A stretch of DNA of 64,000 bases, from contig CM043698.1 in NCBI GenBank assembly GCA_023935145.1, positions 62,597,001 through 62,661,000 of the forward strand. Direction: 5' to 3'. Within the stretch, counting starts at the first letter, position 1. The number at the start of each line of letters is the position of its first letter. The position numbers were made by a program, and so were the translations under genes. The DNA comes from Bretschneidera sinensis. Taxonomy: Eukaryota; Streptophyta; Magnoliopsida; Brassicales; Akaniaceae. A model generated the notes under the pieces. That model was given only the letters and a program-made list of their open reading frames with translations, made no database searches and was not told the origin of the DNA. Positions 1 through 10,379 of the stretch are shown here, in pieces.

Positions 1-31
1 TTCACTTCTAATATTCCTTTCCTGCTTCTAG

Positions 32-79
32 GGGTTAGATGCTGAAGAGCGATCCAGGACTTGGCTGCTGGATGCTTAA
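32..79 (+). CDS. Last exon of an unidentified + strand gene (partial)
   Basis: A pyrimidine-rich tract (11-29) runs into an AG at 30-31, a good 3' splice site. The frame that follows is open for 15 codons (GLDAEERSRTWLLDA) and ends in TAA at 77-79. This looks like the short terminal exon of a gene whose body lies left of the window. The peptide is too short to place in a family. It is convergent with the amidophosphoribosyltransferase fragment. The call rests only on the splice-site context and the coding-like composition, so a chance match is possible. Confidence 0.35.
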   Translation, partial: GLDAEERSRTWLLDA

Positions 80-774
80 AGATAGAGAATTTGTGCCCAG
101 ATTCCTGCCTTCCCTCAACATACCAATGTGTATTATGAGTGTTATTGTTTTTTTTTTTATCTTAGACCGGACATAGTTATTCTTTACCAGTTATATAATT
201 TTTTATGTTATTTTTTTAAAAAAAAAATTGGTCTTGACATGAGAATAGAATTTGCTTTTTACCCACCCATTATTAATACCAGTATGTATTATGAATGATA
301 AATTCAAAGGTATAGTCAATGAAAATTAACAAAACACAACGCTTATTTCGTTTAACATGCTGCTTGCCATGAATTCAATGTGAATGATGTCTTTTCACCC
401 ACGGCGTTTACTAGTTTTTTTTTTTTTTTGATAATGAACCATTACGATCGCTTTCATAATCTTTGCCTTAGGATCCGTGGAGGATGTAAATCGTAGGATG
501 TGTAGTGCAGTGGCAGGACTTGAATCCGAGATTTCATGGGAGAATCGTCATCTCGAATGTCGATCTTACCACTGCGTCATATGCTTTAGGGGCATTTACT
601 AGTTACTTTTGTTTATAGGGTTAATTGCAGTGGAAAATTTTGATATTTTAACATATTGTACTTAAATCTTTGAAGTTTTAGTTGTTACAATTTAGTTTCT
701 GAACTTTTATTTTGTGCAAATGTGGTCTTTAAGCTTGCAGCTTGCTGTAAATTGCTTGTACGTCTTGTAGTGTG
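80..774. other. Intergenic, repeat-like sequence
   Basis: There is no convincing ORF. The stretch holds poly-T runs and, from about 600 to 770, a low-complexity passage rich in TTTAG, TTGAA and TTTTG that looks like the end of a degraded non-coding repeat. It directly abuts the point where the amidophosphoribosyltransferase reading frame loses similarity, so it may mark the insertion or rearrangement that truncated that gene. Confidence 0.4.
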
Positions 775-1656
775 CTATTCACTATTCAGGGTCTCAGAGG
801 CAAACACCACAGAGCCATTACTCCTCCTACCCATCACCAAAGGCCTAAAACCAAATGGGTCACGCACAGCAACAAGCTTATCCTCTGTTGCAAACACCAT
901 TGAATAAGCACCTTGAAGCTGCTCACAAGCATCAACAATCCTCATAAAAAAAGGTCTAGCTTTTGATATCGCAATCAAATGAAGAACAACCTCAGTATCA
1001 GAGCTAGTATTAAAAATTGAACCACAATCTTCAAGTTTTGCCCTTAAGGACTTATAATTCACCAAATTCCCATTGTGGGCGACCCCAACAGACCCATACC
1101 TGTACCCAGCAACAAAAGGCTGCACGTTCTTCAACATAGAAGAACCTGCAGTTGAATACCTAACATGCCCAATAGCCATATCACCAGGCAATTGGTCAAG
1201 CTTTGGTTGACTAAACACTTCAGATACCAATCCGACACCAGTAATCGATTGAAGAACCTTGTTGTTGACAGCAACAATACCTGCACCTTCCTGTCCACGA
1301 TGCTGCAGCGCGTGTAGGGCCAAGTAGCAGAGGCGTGAGGCTTCTGGATCGCCGTAGATGCCAACAACGCCGCATTCTTCACGGGGCTTATCGTCATCAT
1401 CATCATCAAAACAGTCATCTGGATATCGTTTGTCTGTGGAGAAGAGTTCAGATATGGGGTTTTTGGATGAAACAGAGATAGGGATTCTGTAGGTATGGGA
1501 GGAGGACGATGATACGGACGTGCGTTTGTGGGGGAAAGTTAAGGTTTTAGCGAGGGTTTTGGAGAGGATAGAAACAGGGTTCCTTTGGGGTTTATTATTA
1601 GGGTTTAGATAGATAGAAGAGGAAGAGAAACGAGAGAGACTGGTTGTGGCTGCCAT
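775..1656 (-). pseudogene. ASE: Amidophosphoribosyltransferase (GPAT/ATase), N-terminal half only
   Basis: In plants this enzyme makes 5-phosphoribosylamine from PRPP and glutamine, the first committed step of purine synthesis, in plastids. The 293-residue frame has a Ser/Thr-rich, basic N-terminus (about 1-75) typical of a transit peptide. An acidic run (84-89) precedes REECGVVGIYG, where Cys95 is the expected catalytic N-terminal nucleophile after processing. The class II glutaminase domain follows with LQHRGQEGAG (117-126), HVRYSTAG (164-171), VAHNGNL (192-198) and SSDTE (218-222). The frame holds as far as FASET and then reads LNSE-stop. The family runs to about 550-590 residues, so the whole phosphoribosyltransferase domain is missing. 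Plant copies usually lack introns, so truncation is likelier than an exon end. I call it a broken gene: glutaminase motifs are intact, but it could not make phosphoribosylamine. Confidence 0.85.
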
Positions 1657-1766
1657 GGATACTTTGGTGAGTGAAGTGTTTGGAGAGCATACACAGAGGG
1701 AGAGACGGCACTTAGTTGGATTGGAACCTAACCTAGTGGTGAGGTGAGTGCTTCACCCACAAGGAA

Positions 1767-1823
1767 TTTTAGTTGCACTGGAGCCTGATGTTGAGTTTAG
1801 TTGCACTGGAGCCTGATGTTCTG
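1767..1823. repeat. Tandem direct repeat of about 28 bp upstream of the GPAT start
   Basis: The word TTTAGTTGCACTGGAGCCTG occurs twice in tandem (from 1768 and from 1796), each followed by ATGTT. It lies about 110 bp upstream of the GPAT start codon, in the presumed 5' UTR or promoter. No function can be read from it. Confidence 0.8.
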
Positions 1824-1829
1824 ATGTTG

Positions 1830-3200
1830 AGATATTGGTATTTAGTTTAATTCAATAAAAAAGTAAATTAATATATAGATTAATAAATATTAAAATGTTA
1901 ATATATTTAATTTGTTATCTTTAATTTATCGTTTATATAAAATCTCTCGCACGACATATAAAAAAAGATAAAAATAATTGTTACCAAAACGTTGAACAAT
2001 ATGTTTCAAAGGATTAAGCTCGTACACTTTACTAACTTTTTAAAGCTCTCATAAAGAAAGCTATTACATTCAATCACTTCTTCAAAGGATATCTTTATTT
2101 TCATCTTGCATTTTGGTAGAAAATATGTGCTAGAAAATTAAAAACCTTAAGATATTGAAATAAGCGTATATATTAGGACGTTAACACACTGTTTTCATTG
2201 ATATAAAAATAAATTGTTGATAGAGTTTCGTAGAAATAATCGTGTTATCTTATAGAGAATAAAATATAAAAGGAAAAGGGAGAAAAAAACCAAAACTTCA
2301 TGGATAAATTTTTCATCAGTTTGTCCCCTTTTTTCTTATTAAATTTTTTTTTTTGCATCCTTTATCAATTTCTTTTCCATATAACCTTTAAAAAAAAAAA
2401 ACGATGATTACGACAATAAAAAATCAATAATATAAAAGTATAAATAGAGTATAAATTGAAAAAAGGTCACATGCCAAAAATGTAAATATTTTGATTGCAC
2501 CAAGAAAACGAATTGTGATCCAATTACTACATTAGCGATGTAAACATGAAGAAATTGATAGTACTTAATAAGTTATGCTATATTTTCAATCCACTAATCT
2601 TCATTTATTAGCAAAGATGATAAATGGGTAAAATAAAACACATATGTCTAGCAAGTTAATCATAAGCTAACAATGGCGAAGGAACTATATTAATCGAAGA
2701 ATATCATATGGTGAATCACCCCACATTTCAAATAAAAAAAATATAAAAACAAACCCGAAAAAGCAACGATGAAGTGAAAAAAAACATAAACAATTCATAT
2801 ACATAAAAGAAAATCAACCAACAATCGAAGAGAAATTAAGAATTAAATATAACCCAGAACCAAACCTACTAAATTATAACAAGGGTTAACATCATGAAAC
2901 AAACATATTTATTGAAATTTTGTAGATTCAGTAATAAATTCTAAATCTTAAATAAGGTGCAGAGAATTGCAAACAACTTTCTCCATACCATTCTGACTTT
3001 ATGATCCTACTTCCAGATTTTAGATTCCATCTTTATTACTTAGAGCTGAAAATTTGCTTTCTTTTATCATAATTACATAGACTTTCTTAAAAAAAAATGA
3101 ATTTTCTTTCTCTGTTTCATTCTATTGGACATACTTTTGATACCCACAATTAGCAGATGCTATTGTTATAAATCAAATAATAGAAAATTTCATACAGAAG
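1830..3200. other. AT-rich intergenic stretch without a recognisable gene
   Basis: There are many short A and T runs and stops in all frames. I see no coding-like frame, RNA gene or clear terminal repeat. Confidence 0.6.
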
Positions 3201-3210
3201 TCCCAAACCT

Positions 3211-3306
3211 CTAAATATCTAATCCAACAGCCGATTTTGGAATCAGCTCCGATATCCTTGGCCATGTTAGTACCCCTAAATATCTAATCCAACAGCCGAT
3301 TTTGGA
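3211..3306. repeat. Short direct repeat, 31 bp, period 65
   Basis: A 31-base block beginning CTAAATATCTAATCCAACAG is present at 3211-3241 and again at 3276-3306. The two copies are identical and separated by 34 bases of unrelated sequence. Such pairs often mark a small local duplication. Confidence 0.85.
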
Positions 3307-3517
3307 AGCATATTAATTTGTAAATACACTTGAGGACCTGAATAATCCCTGAAATAGGTCAAATGATTAAAAATAGTTGTGAATAATTATGAACATGGCC
3401 GTTAGGATATATACACGTACCATACTAAAGAATACATATACCCACCGAGAATCATCGTATAATAAACAACAAATAAAAGGAAGTATTTGGCTAAATTCAT
3501 GTCTGAAACAATTGGAC

Positions 3518-3766
3518 CTACCTCTGTGATTGAATAATTATGAACAGGGCCAATGCAGAGAGTGTGCAAACCTCCATGATTGAGTGTTGGTACGATTTTA
3601 GCAATGAACAACACCTACCCCAAGCACCCACTTCAACTACAATAGGGGGTCGTTGCTTTCCTATAGAAGGTGAATTTTGCTTACACTTACATGGCCAGAA
3701 AGACAAAACGGAAAGAAAACAAATCAATACAATACAGACAAAAAATCTGAAAGAAAGAAATGCCAA
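3518..3766 (-). CDS. Small hypothetical ORF, 82 aa, with a signal-peptide-like start
   Basis: The frame starts with a strongly hydrophobic segment (FRFFVCIVLICFLSVLSF, residues about 6-23) and then a Cys-rich patch (CKCKQ), which would suit a secreted or membrane peptide. I know no family for it. It overlaps other open frames on both strands, and the AT-rich context makes chance ORFs of this size common. I rate it as possible only. Nothing nearby suggests a role. Confidence 0.12.
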   Translation of the reverse strand: MAFLSFRFFVCIVLICFLSVLSFWPCKCKQNSPSIGKQRPPIVVEVGAWGRCCSLLKSYQHSIMEVCTLSALALFIIIQSQR

Positions 3767-3869
3767 AATTATTTGGAAAAAGTTTATTACCTGTAAAATA
3801 TGGATCCGTAGAATGAATGCACAAAAACTAAAAAAAAAAATATCTGGGCAAGCTGAACCTCAGAAGTGA

Positions 3870-4222
3870 TTGTAGTGTGGTAACTCAGAGCCACCACAGT
3901 CAATTCAAAATAAGTAATAGAAATGAATTATTACAACACATAATGACCTCAACTCTTATTACAGTTTCTCACCCAAACTATTCCTCACAAAAGTAAAACA
4001 ACCAATTCATCAGTGAGACAAAACCCAAAAACAGTGAGAGGAAACCCCAAAACAAAGCTCCAATACATCGATGAAACCCCCCAATGCATTGATAGTAGCA
4101 TGGCCTGGATCTTGAACATTCTGAGTAAGTCAAGCAAAATTACACAATTAGATCTGATTTATATCTGAATAAACATGTACATGCATACAATATAAATGTG
4201 TATGTGTGCATGTATGGTAATT
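3870..4222. other. Intergenic stretch 3' of the MYG1 remnant
   Basis: No coding-like frame or recognisable element is seen. It lies downstream of the MYG1 stop codon on that gene's strand, so it may include former 3' flanking sequence. Confidence 0.5.
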
Positions 4223-4432
4223 GAAAATAAAATAAGTAATACACTTACAGGTACAAATCATGAATTTTTTTGGTTGTTAATGCTTGAAAACTTCCCTGAC
4301 ATCATCCTCCCTCTCCCTCTCTCCATTTCATTCTCTCTTTTTTTATTTTCGGCTCCGAAAATAAAATAAGTAATAAACTTACAGGCACAAATCGTGAGAT
4401 TTTTTTTGTTGTCAATGCTGTAAAATACTCTC
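4223..4432. repeat. Diverged direct repeat of about 75 bp, period about 135
   Basis: A block beginning GAAAATAAAATAAGTAAT at 4223 recurs from 4358 with a few substitutions. Both copies carry CTTACAGGYACAAATC and then a T-run. The pair flanks a CT-rich tract (4305-4340). It lies just beyond the MYG1 stop codon on the - strand. Confidence 0.75.
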
Positions 4433-4463
4433 TTAATTGATGAAAATGACAAATGTTCTGTGC

Positions 4464-4486
4464 TTAAAACTTCAGAGCAGTGCTTG
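4464..4486 (-). pseudogene. MYG1: MYG1 pseudogene, terminal codons (left of the CACTA insertion)
   Basis: On the - strand this piece supplies the last codons of the MYG1-like gene, ending in TAA at 4464-4466. If the CACTA element and one TSD copy are removed, the final exon at 10,635-10,837 continues straight into it and ends AMASTALKF-stop. The MYG1 family ends in the same way (…AMARAALK-type). TTG at 4484-4486 is the target-site duplication matching 10,635-10,637. The match of frame, motif and TSD makes the assignment firm although the piece is only 23 bp. Confidence 0.8.
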
Positions 4487-4860
4487 CACTACAGGATAAA
4501 AGGTCAACGCTGGTGTTTTTTTTTTTTTTGCATATTTAGGCACTTTAAAGTGCCACAATATGAATTATCGGTGCTTATTGCAAGCATTGGATAAAGCGTC
4601 GGTATGCGTGGTATCGAAGTGCAGCGCCGCAATATGCATATTTTTTCGGTGCTTCTAAGCTCCGCTATATTTCGGCACTTTAAAGCACTGAAATATACCG
4701 GCACTTCTAAGCACCGGTATATTTCGGCCCATTTAAGCGCCGAAATATACCGGCACTTATATACCGACGCTTAGAAGTGCTGCTATATTGCAGACATATT
4801 CATATTACTGCACTTTTAAGTGCCGTTAAAAATTGTTTTTAAGCGATGTTAAAAGTGGTT
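4487..4860. repeat. CACTA left TIR and subterminal repeat region
   Basis: The TIR (4487-4503) is followed by repeated, partly inverted motifs of the type GGCACTTYTAAGYRCCG and TATATTTCGG between about 4540 and 4830. The same words appear in inverted orientation near the right end (10,395-10,600). In CACTA elements such motifs bind the element's accessory protein; that role here is inferred from family knowledge. Confidence 0.8.
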
Positions 4861-5109
4861 TTAATTGTTTTTTTTTACATTATTTTAGCTTAAATATCAA
4901 CACTAATACCCTTCAATAAATAAAATGTACTATCAAATCCTTAAAATTTCAAATGTTCTTCAATTTATAAAATGTACCATCAAATATCCATAAAAATTCC
5001 TTTACTCAATACAAAAGTCATCTCATTTACAAAAAAACAGTCATAGTTAACACATAAAATTCATACAAAACAAAAGAATGTAGTCTAGAAAATTATTTTA
5101 CCATTAACA

Positions 5110-6256
5110 TCAATTATGAGGTTCTCTATTTACCAACTGTTGAAGTAAAGACTTCAGTTCATCAACTTGGGATTGCGTACTGTTCATTTGATTATCGTGC
5201 TTAGCTGTTATTTCTTGAATCTGATGCGCCTGCTATTCAATCTGATGTGCATACTGTTCAATCTGATGCGCATGCTGTTGATTGTTTTCTTCTATTTGTG
5301 CTCTCAGACTATTTATCTCTTCAGCATAAGCCCCATGGTATCCCCTGTCATTTCTCATTTGAGCTGAAAGTCCATACACAGCAGAGAGTGTAACTCCAAA
5401 CCCCTGACCTCGGACACGACCGAAACTCTCTTCACCCATAAGCTCGGTGAAGACTTCATTTTGTATTGCTAATCCTTTTGGAACATTATTGCTCAAAACT
5501 TGTTGTTTTGATTTGTTCCTCACGTTATCCCTTTTAAGCACATATCGGTAGTCCTTCCATTTTTTCCCGATCATCCTCAATAAAAGTTTGTCCATCGCCT
5601 CAATCATAGGGTAATGGAACTTCCTCTACCACAAAGAAAGGAAATCAATGTCAAATAATTTTTTTGATGTTAGGGGTTATGCATGTACAACACCACAAAA
5701 ACAAAAAAAACTATTTTTTTTTTGGAAGAAAACCCGAAATTAAGTTGTTGTTACTTACCCGAATCAATAAAACAAGGTCCTTCTTGTAGTTAGAAGGGAC
5801 CTTCTTCCAATCCGTGCAATTAAGCGGACAGAGGTTCCCTCTCTTTGCAACCTTGCCCAACCAGCTACTTAATATTTGACCACCTTTTTTAATAGGTTGA
5901 TTACGTGCATTGAAGTTGACCACAATTTTTTCCCCACGTTCAAGGGACCACACTTGTGAGGTTCTCAGGACACATGTTTGCTTCCTCACCCTCCCTTCAG
6001 AATCTATACATTGAAAACATAAATTTTATAATTAGTATAACAATGTGGTATCAAACTAGTTATAAAGAGAATGTATTTTAATAAAAAAATTACCAATTAT
6101 CTCGTATTGTTCACTATCATTGTTTTCACTTTCCGTTGTTATTGGCTCGGTCTCAGAATCATTTTGCGAGTCATGATCATCATCAAGGTGATCCTCATGC
6201 TCATGGTCAATATCTTCTTGATGGTGTGAAGACTCGACTGGAGCTTGGTTTGACAT
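5110..6256 (-). pseudogene. CACTA accessory protein, Ptta/En-Spm (Transposase_24-like), three exons
   Basis: Exon 1 (6256 to about 6092) starts MSNQAPVESSHH and is very acidic. Its donor GTAATT joins, in frame, an acceptor near 6010. Exon 2 (about 6009-5759) reads RGEKIVVNFNARNQPIKKGG and GNLCPLNCTDWKKVP, the conserved core of plant Ptta/En-Spm proteins. Donor GTAAGT leads to exon 3 (from about 5623): IGKKWKDYRYVLKR, FTELMGEESFGRVRGQGFGV, then a Gln/His-rich coiled coil. That frame meets TAG at about 5235 where a Gln codon is expected (C to T) and would otherwise run to TGA at 5110-5112. The family binds subterminal repeats and aids transposition; it is not the catalytic transposase. Only that one stop is obvious, so the damage may be recent. 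Confidence 0.75.
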
Positions 6257-6299
6257 GTTATCTCTGACTGAGGGAAGAAATTATTTTGACATATATATC

Positions 6300-6710
6300 T
6301 TGCAATTTGTATACATAAAAACATAAAAATGATATATCTCACACTATCAATAATGCATTAAGAGTTAACAAGAATTAGAAGAACCACACCTGAAAGATAG
6401 GAATGATCAAGGGCTCGTAGCAAATGCAGCAATCAATAACTTTTGAGTACTTGTGAATAAATGAACAAATAAATGCTTCAAATAGGATTTAAAGAACAAG
6501 CAATAATCAATCATACAACTCAAATAGAAATTTACGACATTCTGAAGCAATATTCCACAATCTGTACGCAAAAAAGATCAGGACTATTGAACTGTGTGAT
6601 ACAAAGCAACAGTAACCCGAAAGAATACAATAAAACATTACAAATCTCGTTGACACACATGTGCATCACATAAATACACATCCAAATACAATTACATGGA
6701 AATGCACATA
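6300..6710. other. CACTA interior, upstream of the accessory gene
   Basis: No coding-like frame is seen. It lies directly 5' of the accessory gene on its strand and may contain that gene's leader or promoter, but I recognise no specific element. Confidence 0.4.
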
Positions 6711-6713
6711 AAA

Positions 6714-6995
6714 CTAGTTGGTATCTTCGTCAATGTCTATCCTAGCCGAAGTTGAAATGGATATTTCTTGGGGATGTACTGGCATCTGCGAGATTGTTCT
6801 AAAAAGGCATACATTAGGAGCCAGCAAAGGATATCTAAGGTATTCCATTGAGTTGAACTGCCTTTCTGGCCAGTTGGATGTCTTATCAGTTTTAGACATT
6901 TGTGAGTATTCTTGTTGGGTGCTGCAACTGTTTGGTGGATCCTCTTGTTTCTGTAGCCAACTGGAGATATAATTTTGGAGGTATACTGTATACAT
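6714..6995 (-). CDS. Unidentified hydrophilic ORF inside CACTA (93 aa)
   Basis: The frame is rich in Gln, Ser, Asn and charged residues (WLQKQEDPPNSCSTQQEYSQ, TSNWPERQFNSMEY) and reads like real protein rather than an AT-rich artefact. I do not recognise a family. It lies upstream, on the same strand, of the accessory gene and could be an earlier exon of it or part of a captured gene. The tandem-duplication breakpoint at 6840 falls within it. The copy at 23,744-23,986 therefore keeps only its N-terminal part, fused to unrelated sequence. Confidence 0.3.
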   Translation of the reverse strand: MYTVYLQNYISSWLQKQEDPPNSCSTQQEYSQMSKTDKTSNWPERQFNSMEYLRYPLLAPNVCLFRTISQMPVHPQEISISTSARIDIDEDTN

Positions 6996-7410
6996 CCATG
7001 AAATAATTCAGTAAGCTCTAGCTGTGCGAGAAATACTACTGTACTCAAAAGCATATCATGGTTGTTGCAGGTTTCAGAATAGTTTTATCTTTTTCTTGAC
7101 ACTTTTGCTGGTTACCAAAGAGATGTTACGACATTGTGGAATGCATGTTTTCAAAGATCAGGGATGTTGATTCCTAAAGGTTTACTTGGTTTTAGACTCG
7201 ATGGTTACATTTATTCATTGTCCTTTCTAGTGGGGCATGACTCCCTTATGTTTCTGCTTTTATGTATACGCATAAAAATCCATAGGATCTTTAATAAATT
7301 CCACAGATGGGCTAATCTAGGATTTCAGAATTAGTTTCTGTGCTTGTAATATCTATTTCGGCATCTAGTTCTTATCTAATCTAATATTTTGACCATGTTT
7401 ACTATTTCAG

Positions 7411-7533
7411 CATATAGATCACAGCATGAAAGATCCTAGCATTGCAGCATTTTGGTTGATTACATTGCCTCAGATTATGGGTGGATTCAACCATGATGAT
7501 GATGTCAAGCAAAAGATTTGGTGGCAATACAAG
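7411..7533 (+). pseudogene. Captured host exon, family not recognised (CACTA interior)
   Basis: The pyrimidine-rich TTTACTATTTCAG precedes an open block that begins HIDHSMKDPSIAAFWLITLP and ends WWQYK, followed by the donor GTTTCT. Codon use and composition (Trp, Phe, acidic runs) look like a genuine exon. I cannot name the protein. Both splice sites and an intact frame sit inside a CACTA element, which suits a fragment captured from a host gene. A second copy lies at 24,402-24,524. Confidence 0.45.
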
Positions 7534-8581
7534 GTTTCTTATTCATTTTACTTTGTAGACTTCTTACCCCATCCCCTGCAAGCCTGTCATTGCTAGCAAT
7601 TCTGACAATATTTAAATAATCTTGGCAATTTTAAACCTTACAATAGTTAAAAGACTAAAGCATTCCTATGTTCAAAAGCTAATAGAAATCAAACATGACA
7701 CTCGAAAGGTGGTTATTCTTATTTCATGGAAGGGCTAGTAAGTCGTAAACAAAAGCCATCATAACTTACACCCTCTATCTCTTCACTATCCTTCTAATTT
7801 ACTTCTGCACTGTTCTTAATCTCTTTGCTTAGGCATACAATTTCCTTCTCTAATTTACTTCTGCATTGCTCTTAATTTCTTTGCTTTCATAACAATACAC
7901 TATTTCCTTTCTGGATCCACAAACTCTAATTACTTGAACCCAACCTTCCTCTCCTCTTAGCTGGTTACCATTCAACCCAAACATCCAAAAATGTCATCAG
8001 CACCAGCCTATGTACCATTCTTATGTATTGCTCATAGCCTCTTGAGTCTTTATAGCACCTTAAAACTTGACTTTTATTGAAAACCCAGACCCTGAATTGA
8101 CCAAAAGCATATATTAACTGGTGACCCAAATTTCAACAAATTGTTCTGTACAGAAATTAGATCTCCCTTTTGAGCCCATAAATAGTCTACAAATTTTAAT
8201 CTTCTCCCACAAATACTAGCTATATAACCCTAATACTTCCAGCCCTAGCCCTTCTAAAGAAGGGAAATAACAAGAATATACACAATCTGTGTTAAATCCA
8301 AAGATCACTAAACATGCATGAGCATTTGTTCGTGATATTACCTGCCAACCCTAAGAGGGAAATTCCCTAATAACCTTTGCAAACAAGTATACATAACATA
8401 CACAAACAACAGGAAAGCACTGAGAAAATATCTTTGAATTTTTTAGTAGAGAAAAAGTCATTCTCACAATGGGAAACATGCAGACAGTGGATAAATAAAA
8501 AGGAACCAAATTGAAAAATGAGCATAAAGGATGGCAAAAAATACTTAGAGAAGATGCTTGAGTGATAATTTGAGGATCACA
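7534..8581. other. CACTA interior, intron-like or captured non-coding sequence
   Basis: No convincing ORF is seen. The sequence is less AT-extreme than the flanks and contains local duplications, for example TTCTAATTTACTTCTGCA with CTCTTAATTTCTTTGC near 7,795-7,890. It lies between exon-like pieces on opposite strands, so it could be captured intron sequence. Confidence 0.35.
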
Positions 8582-8692
8582 CTACTCAAACTGTTCATTC
8601 CCAAAATCCTTAATCACATTCAGAACTGTGCTAATAGGTAGAACTGCATCATCAGTTAGTCCCAGCGTGGTCGTCTGCACTGCTCTGGAATC
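8582..8692 (-). pseudogene. Captured terminal exon, family not recognised (CACTA interior)
   Basis: On the - strand the acceptor CTTTGCAG leads into 36 open codons beginning DSRAVQTTTLGLTDDAVLPI and ending KDFGNEQFE, with a TAG stop at 8582-8584. The acceptor, the composition and the natural stop suggest a true last exon. I cannot assign the protein. Two further exon-like blocks upstream on the same strand (9,192-9,404 and about 9,753-9,860) may come from the same donor gene. A second copy lies near 25,574-25,684. Confidence 0.45.
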
Positions 8693-9191
8693 CTGCAAAG
8701 TTAACAAATCAAGTGGGTTATTACCATATGTCAGTAAAACATTTAACTACAAACAGAAAAGCATGGAATGCCATTACTTGCCTTTAGAACTAAAATTTGG
8801 CACAAATTACGAGAAAAACATCAAAACAAAAACAGAACAAAAAAAAAACAACTGACGAAAAGCATGTTGAAAGAACAAACCCAACAGCTAAAGCTTAAAA
8901 ATTACAAAAAGAACTATAAGAAAAAAAAAATTACGAAACTAAAAAAACAAATTAGAGCTCATCTCAATGATATTTATGGATAATAGATTAGAGCTCACTT
9001 TCACTAAAAAAAACTACAGCACTACTAACATTTGACAAGAAGATGCAGCATCTATGGCTCAGTAAAACCACAGGATCTAACAGATTAGGAACATAATCTA
9101 TATAGAGAAAATCAAATCAGCCATACCAATATAACACCAAAAACTAACATTTATTAAGCAGTTCTCAAGTAAATGCAGGAAAAAAATTTGA

Positions 9192-9404
9192 TTAAAGTGG
9201 TGCAGTATATGATTCCCATTTCCAGTGCAAGAACCTATCAAGATCATAAATAGCCAGATGAATGAAGGTTAAGAGCTCAATTACAGAAAAATTTGACCCG
9301 TCCTTTAAGCTTTTAATGACCAATTGCCAACAGTCAGGGATGGGCTTTGATGAATTCTCATATGCCATATCAGAAAAAAAGATATTTTCCTTTGATAGAG
9401 CCAA
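9192..9404 (-). pseudogene. Captured exon-like block, family not recognised (CACTA interior)
   Basis: The frame includes SSKPIPDCWQLVIKSLKDGS and LTFIHLAIYDLDRFLHWKW, balanced in composition and unlike the AT-driven ORFs nearby. The exon borders are not clear. It lies upstream of the 8,582-8,692 exon on the same strand, so the two may derive from one captured gene. In unit 2 (26,185-26,397) three residues differ. I do not recognise the family. Confidence 0.35.
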
Positions 9405-9752
9405 AGAAATGACTCCTTCTAATTTCTCTCAGAAGAGACGCTCCGTAGACCTAGGTTTGCAATAAGAACAATGTATATGGGAAACTCTTAAGAAGGAAAA
9501 GATGCCTCTCAAGCCACGTGTTCCCATTATCTCCTCACGTTACAACTGGAAACCTAAAACGTGCTTGGAAAATATAGAAATTGATTTTCCTATTTTGTAC
9601 CCCTCCGCCCCCTACCCCAAACTTTCTTCTAAATGTTTTGATTTCTTTTTTTTTTGGACAAAAATAGAAGTAAATAAAGGATAAGCAAATAGCTAACTGA
9701 ACTCAGCATCATTTGCTTAGATACTAACAAGCAAACCAATAACAATTGAAAA

Positions 9753-9860
9753 CTAATGGTCAGCAAAAACAAATGGCACCTTAGCATTTCCATGGGCAGC
9801 TTGATTAACTTCTCCATAAACATCATTGAGAGGAGCAATCTCATCTATAATCCTTAATAC
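9753..9860 (-). pseudogene. Captured exon-like block (CACTA interior)
   Basis: A - strand stretch reads IIDEIAPLNDVYGEVNQAAH and then GNAKVPFVFADH before a stop. It looks coding and could be the most 5' piece of the same captured gene as the blocks at 9,192 and 8,582. The borders are uncertain and the family is not recognised. The copy in unit 2 is at about 26,746-26,853. Confidence 0.35.
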
Positions 9861-9864
9861 GATA

Positions 9865-10372
9865 GATCTTTGATTTAAGAATAATAAGCAAAACAACAAA
9901 CGAACTAAATAATAAACCCCAACCAGTATTGAACTAACACAAAACTCACAATCCCTGACCCTGAGAATTCTCAAAACTCACAACTCCAACAAATCTTTGA
10001 TTTAAGAATAATAAGCAAAAAAACAAATGAACTAAATAATAAACCCCAACCAGTAAAGAACTAACACAAAAGCTAGGTATCTGGGTAATCAAGTACCTGT
10101 TGTAATTTGTGGAGGAGAGACGGACCTCAAGGAAAGCTGGAAATGAAGCTTGCTTTGCAATGGAGGAAACCAGAGAGAGAGCAAAAATTTTAGGGAAAAG
10201 CAACCAGAGAGAGAGCAAAATTTCAGAGAAAATCACGTACGGCGTGGCAAGGAAAGCTGTAAATGAAGCTTGCTTTACAATGGAGGAAACCAGAGAGAGA
10301 GAGAGCAAAAATTTGAGGGAAAAGTAACTAGAGAGAGAGCGAAAATTTTAGAGAAAAGCACGTACGACGCGG
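9865..10372. repeat. Two pairs of direct repeats near the CACTA right end
   Basis: Pair A: a block of about 80 bp beginning ATCTTTGATTTAAGAATAAT occurs at 9865 and 9993 (period 128). Pair B: a block of about 121 bp beginning CAAGGAAAGCTGKAAATGAA occurs at about 10,128 and 10,249 in tandem and contains GAGAGAGAGC runs and CACGTACG. Pair B lies next to the subterminal region, where the promoter of - strand element genes would be expected. Confidence 0.8.
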
Positions 10373-10379
10373 CAAGGAA

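Noticed and set aside
3540..3869. 109-aa + strand ORF
   Set aside because: Lys/Gln-rich AT-driven composition, no recognisable motif, and overlap with another ORF on the opposite strand.
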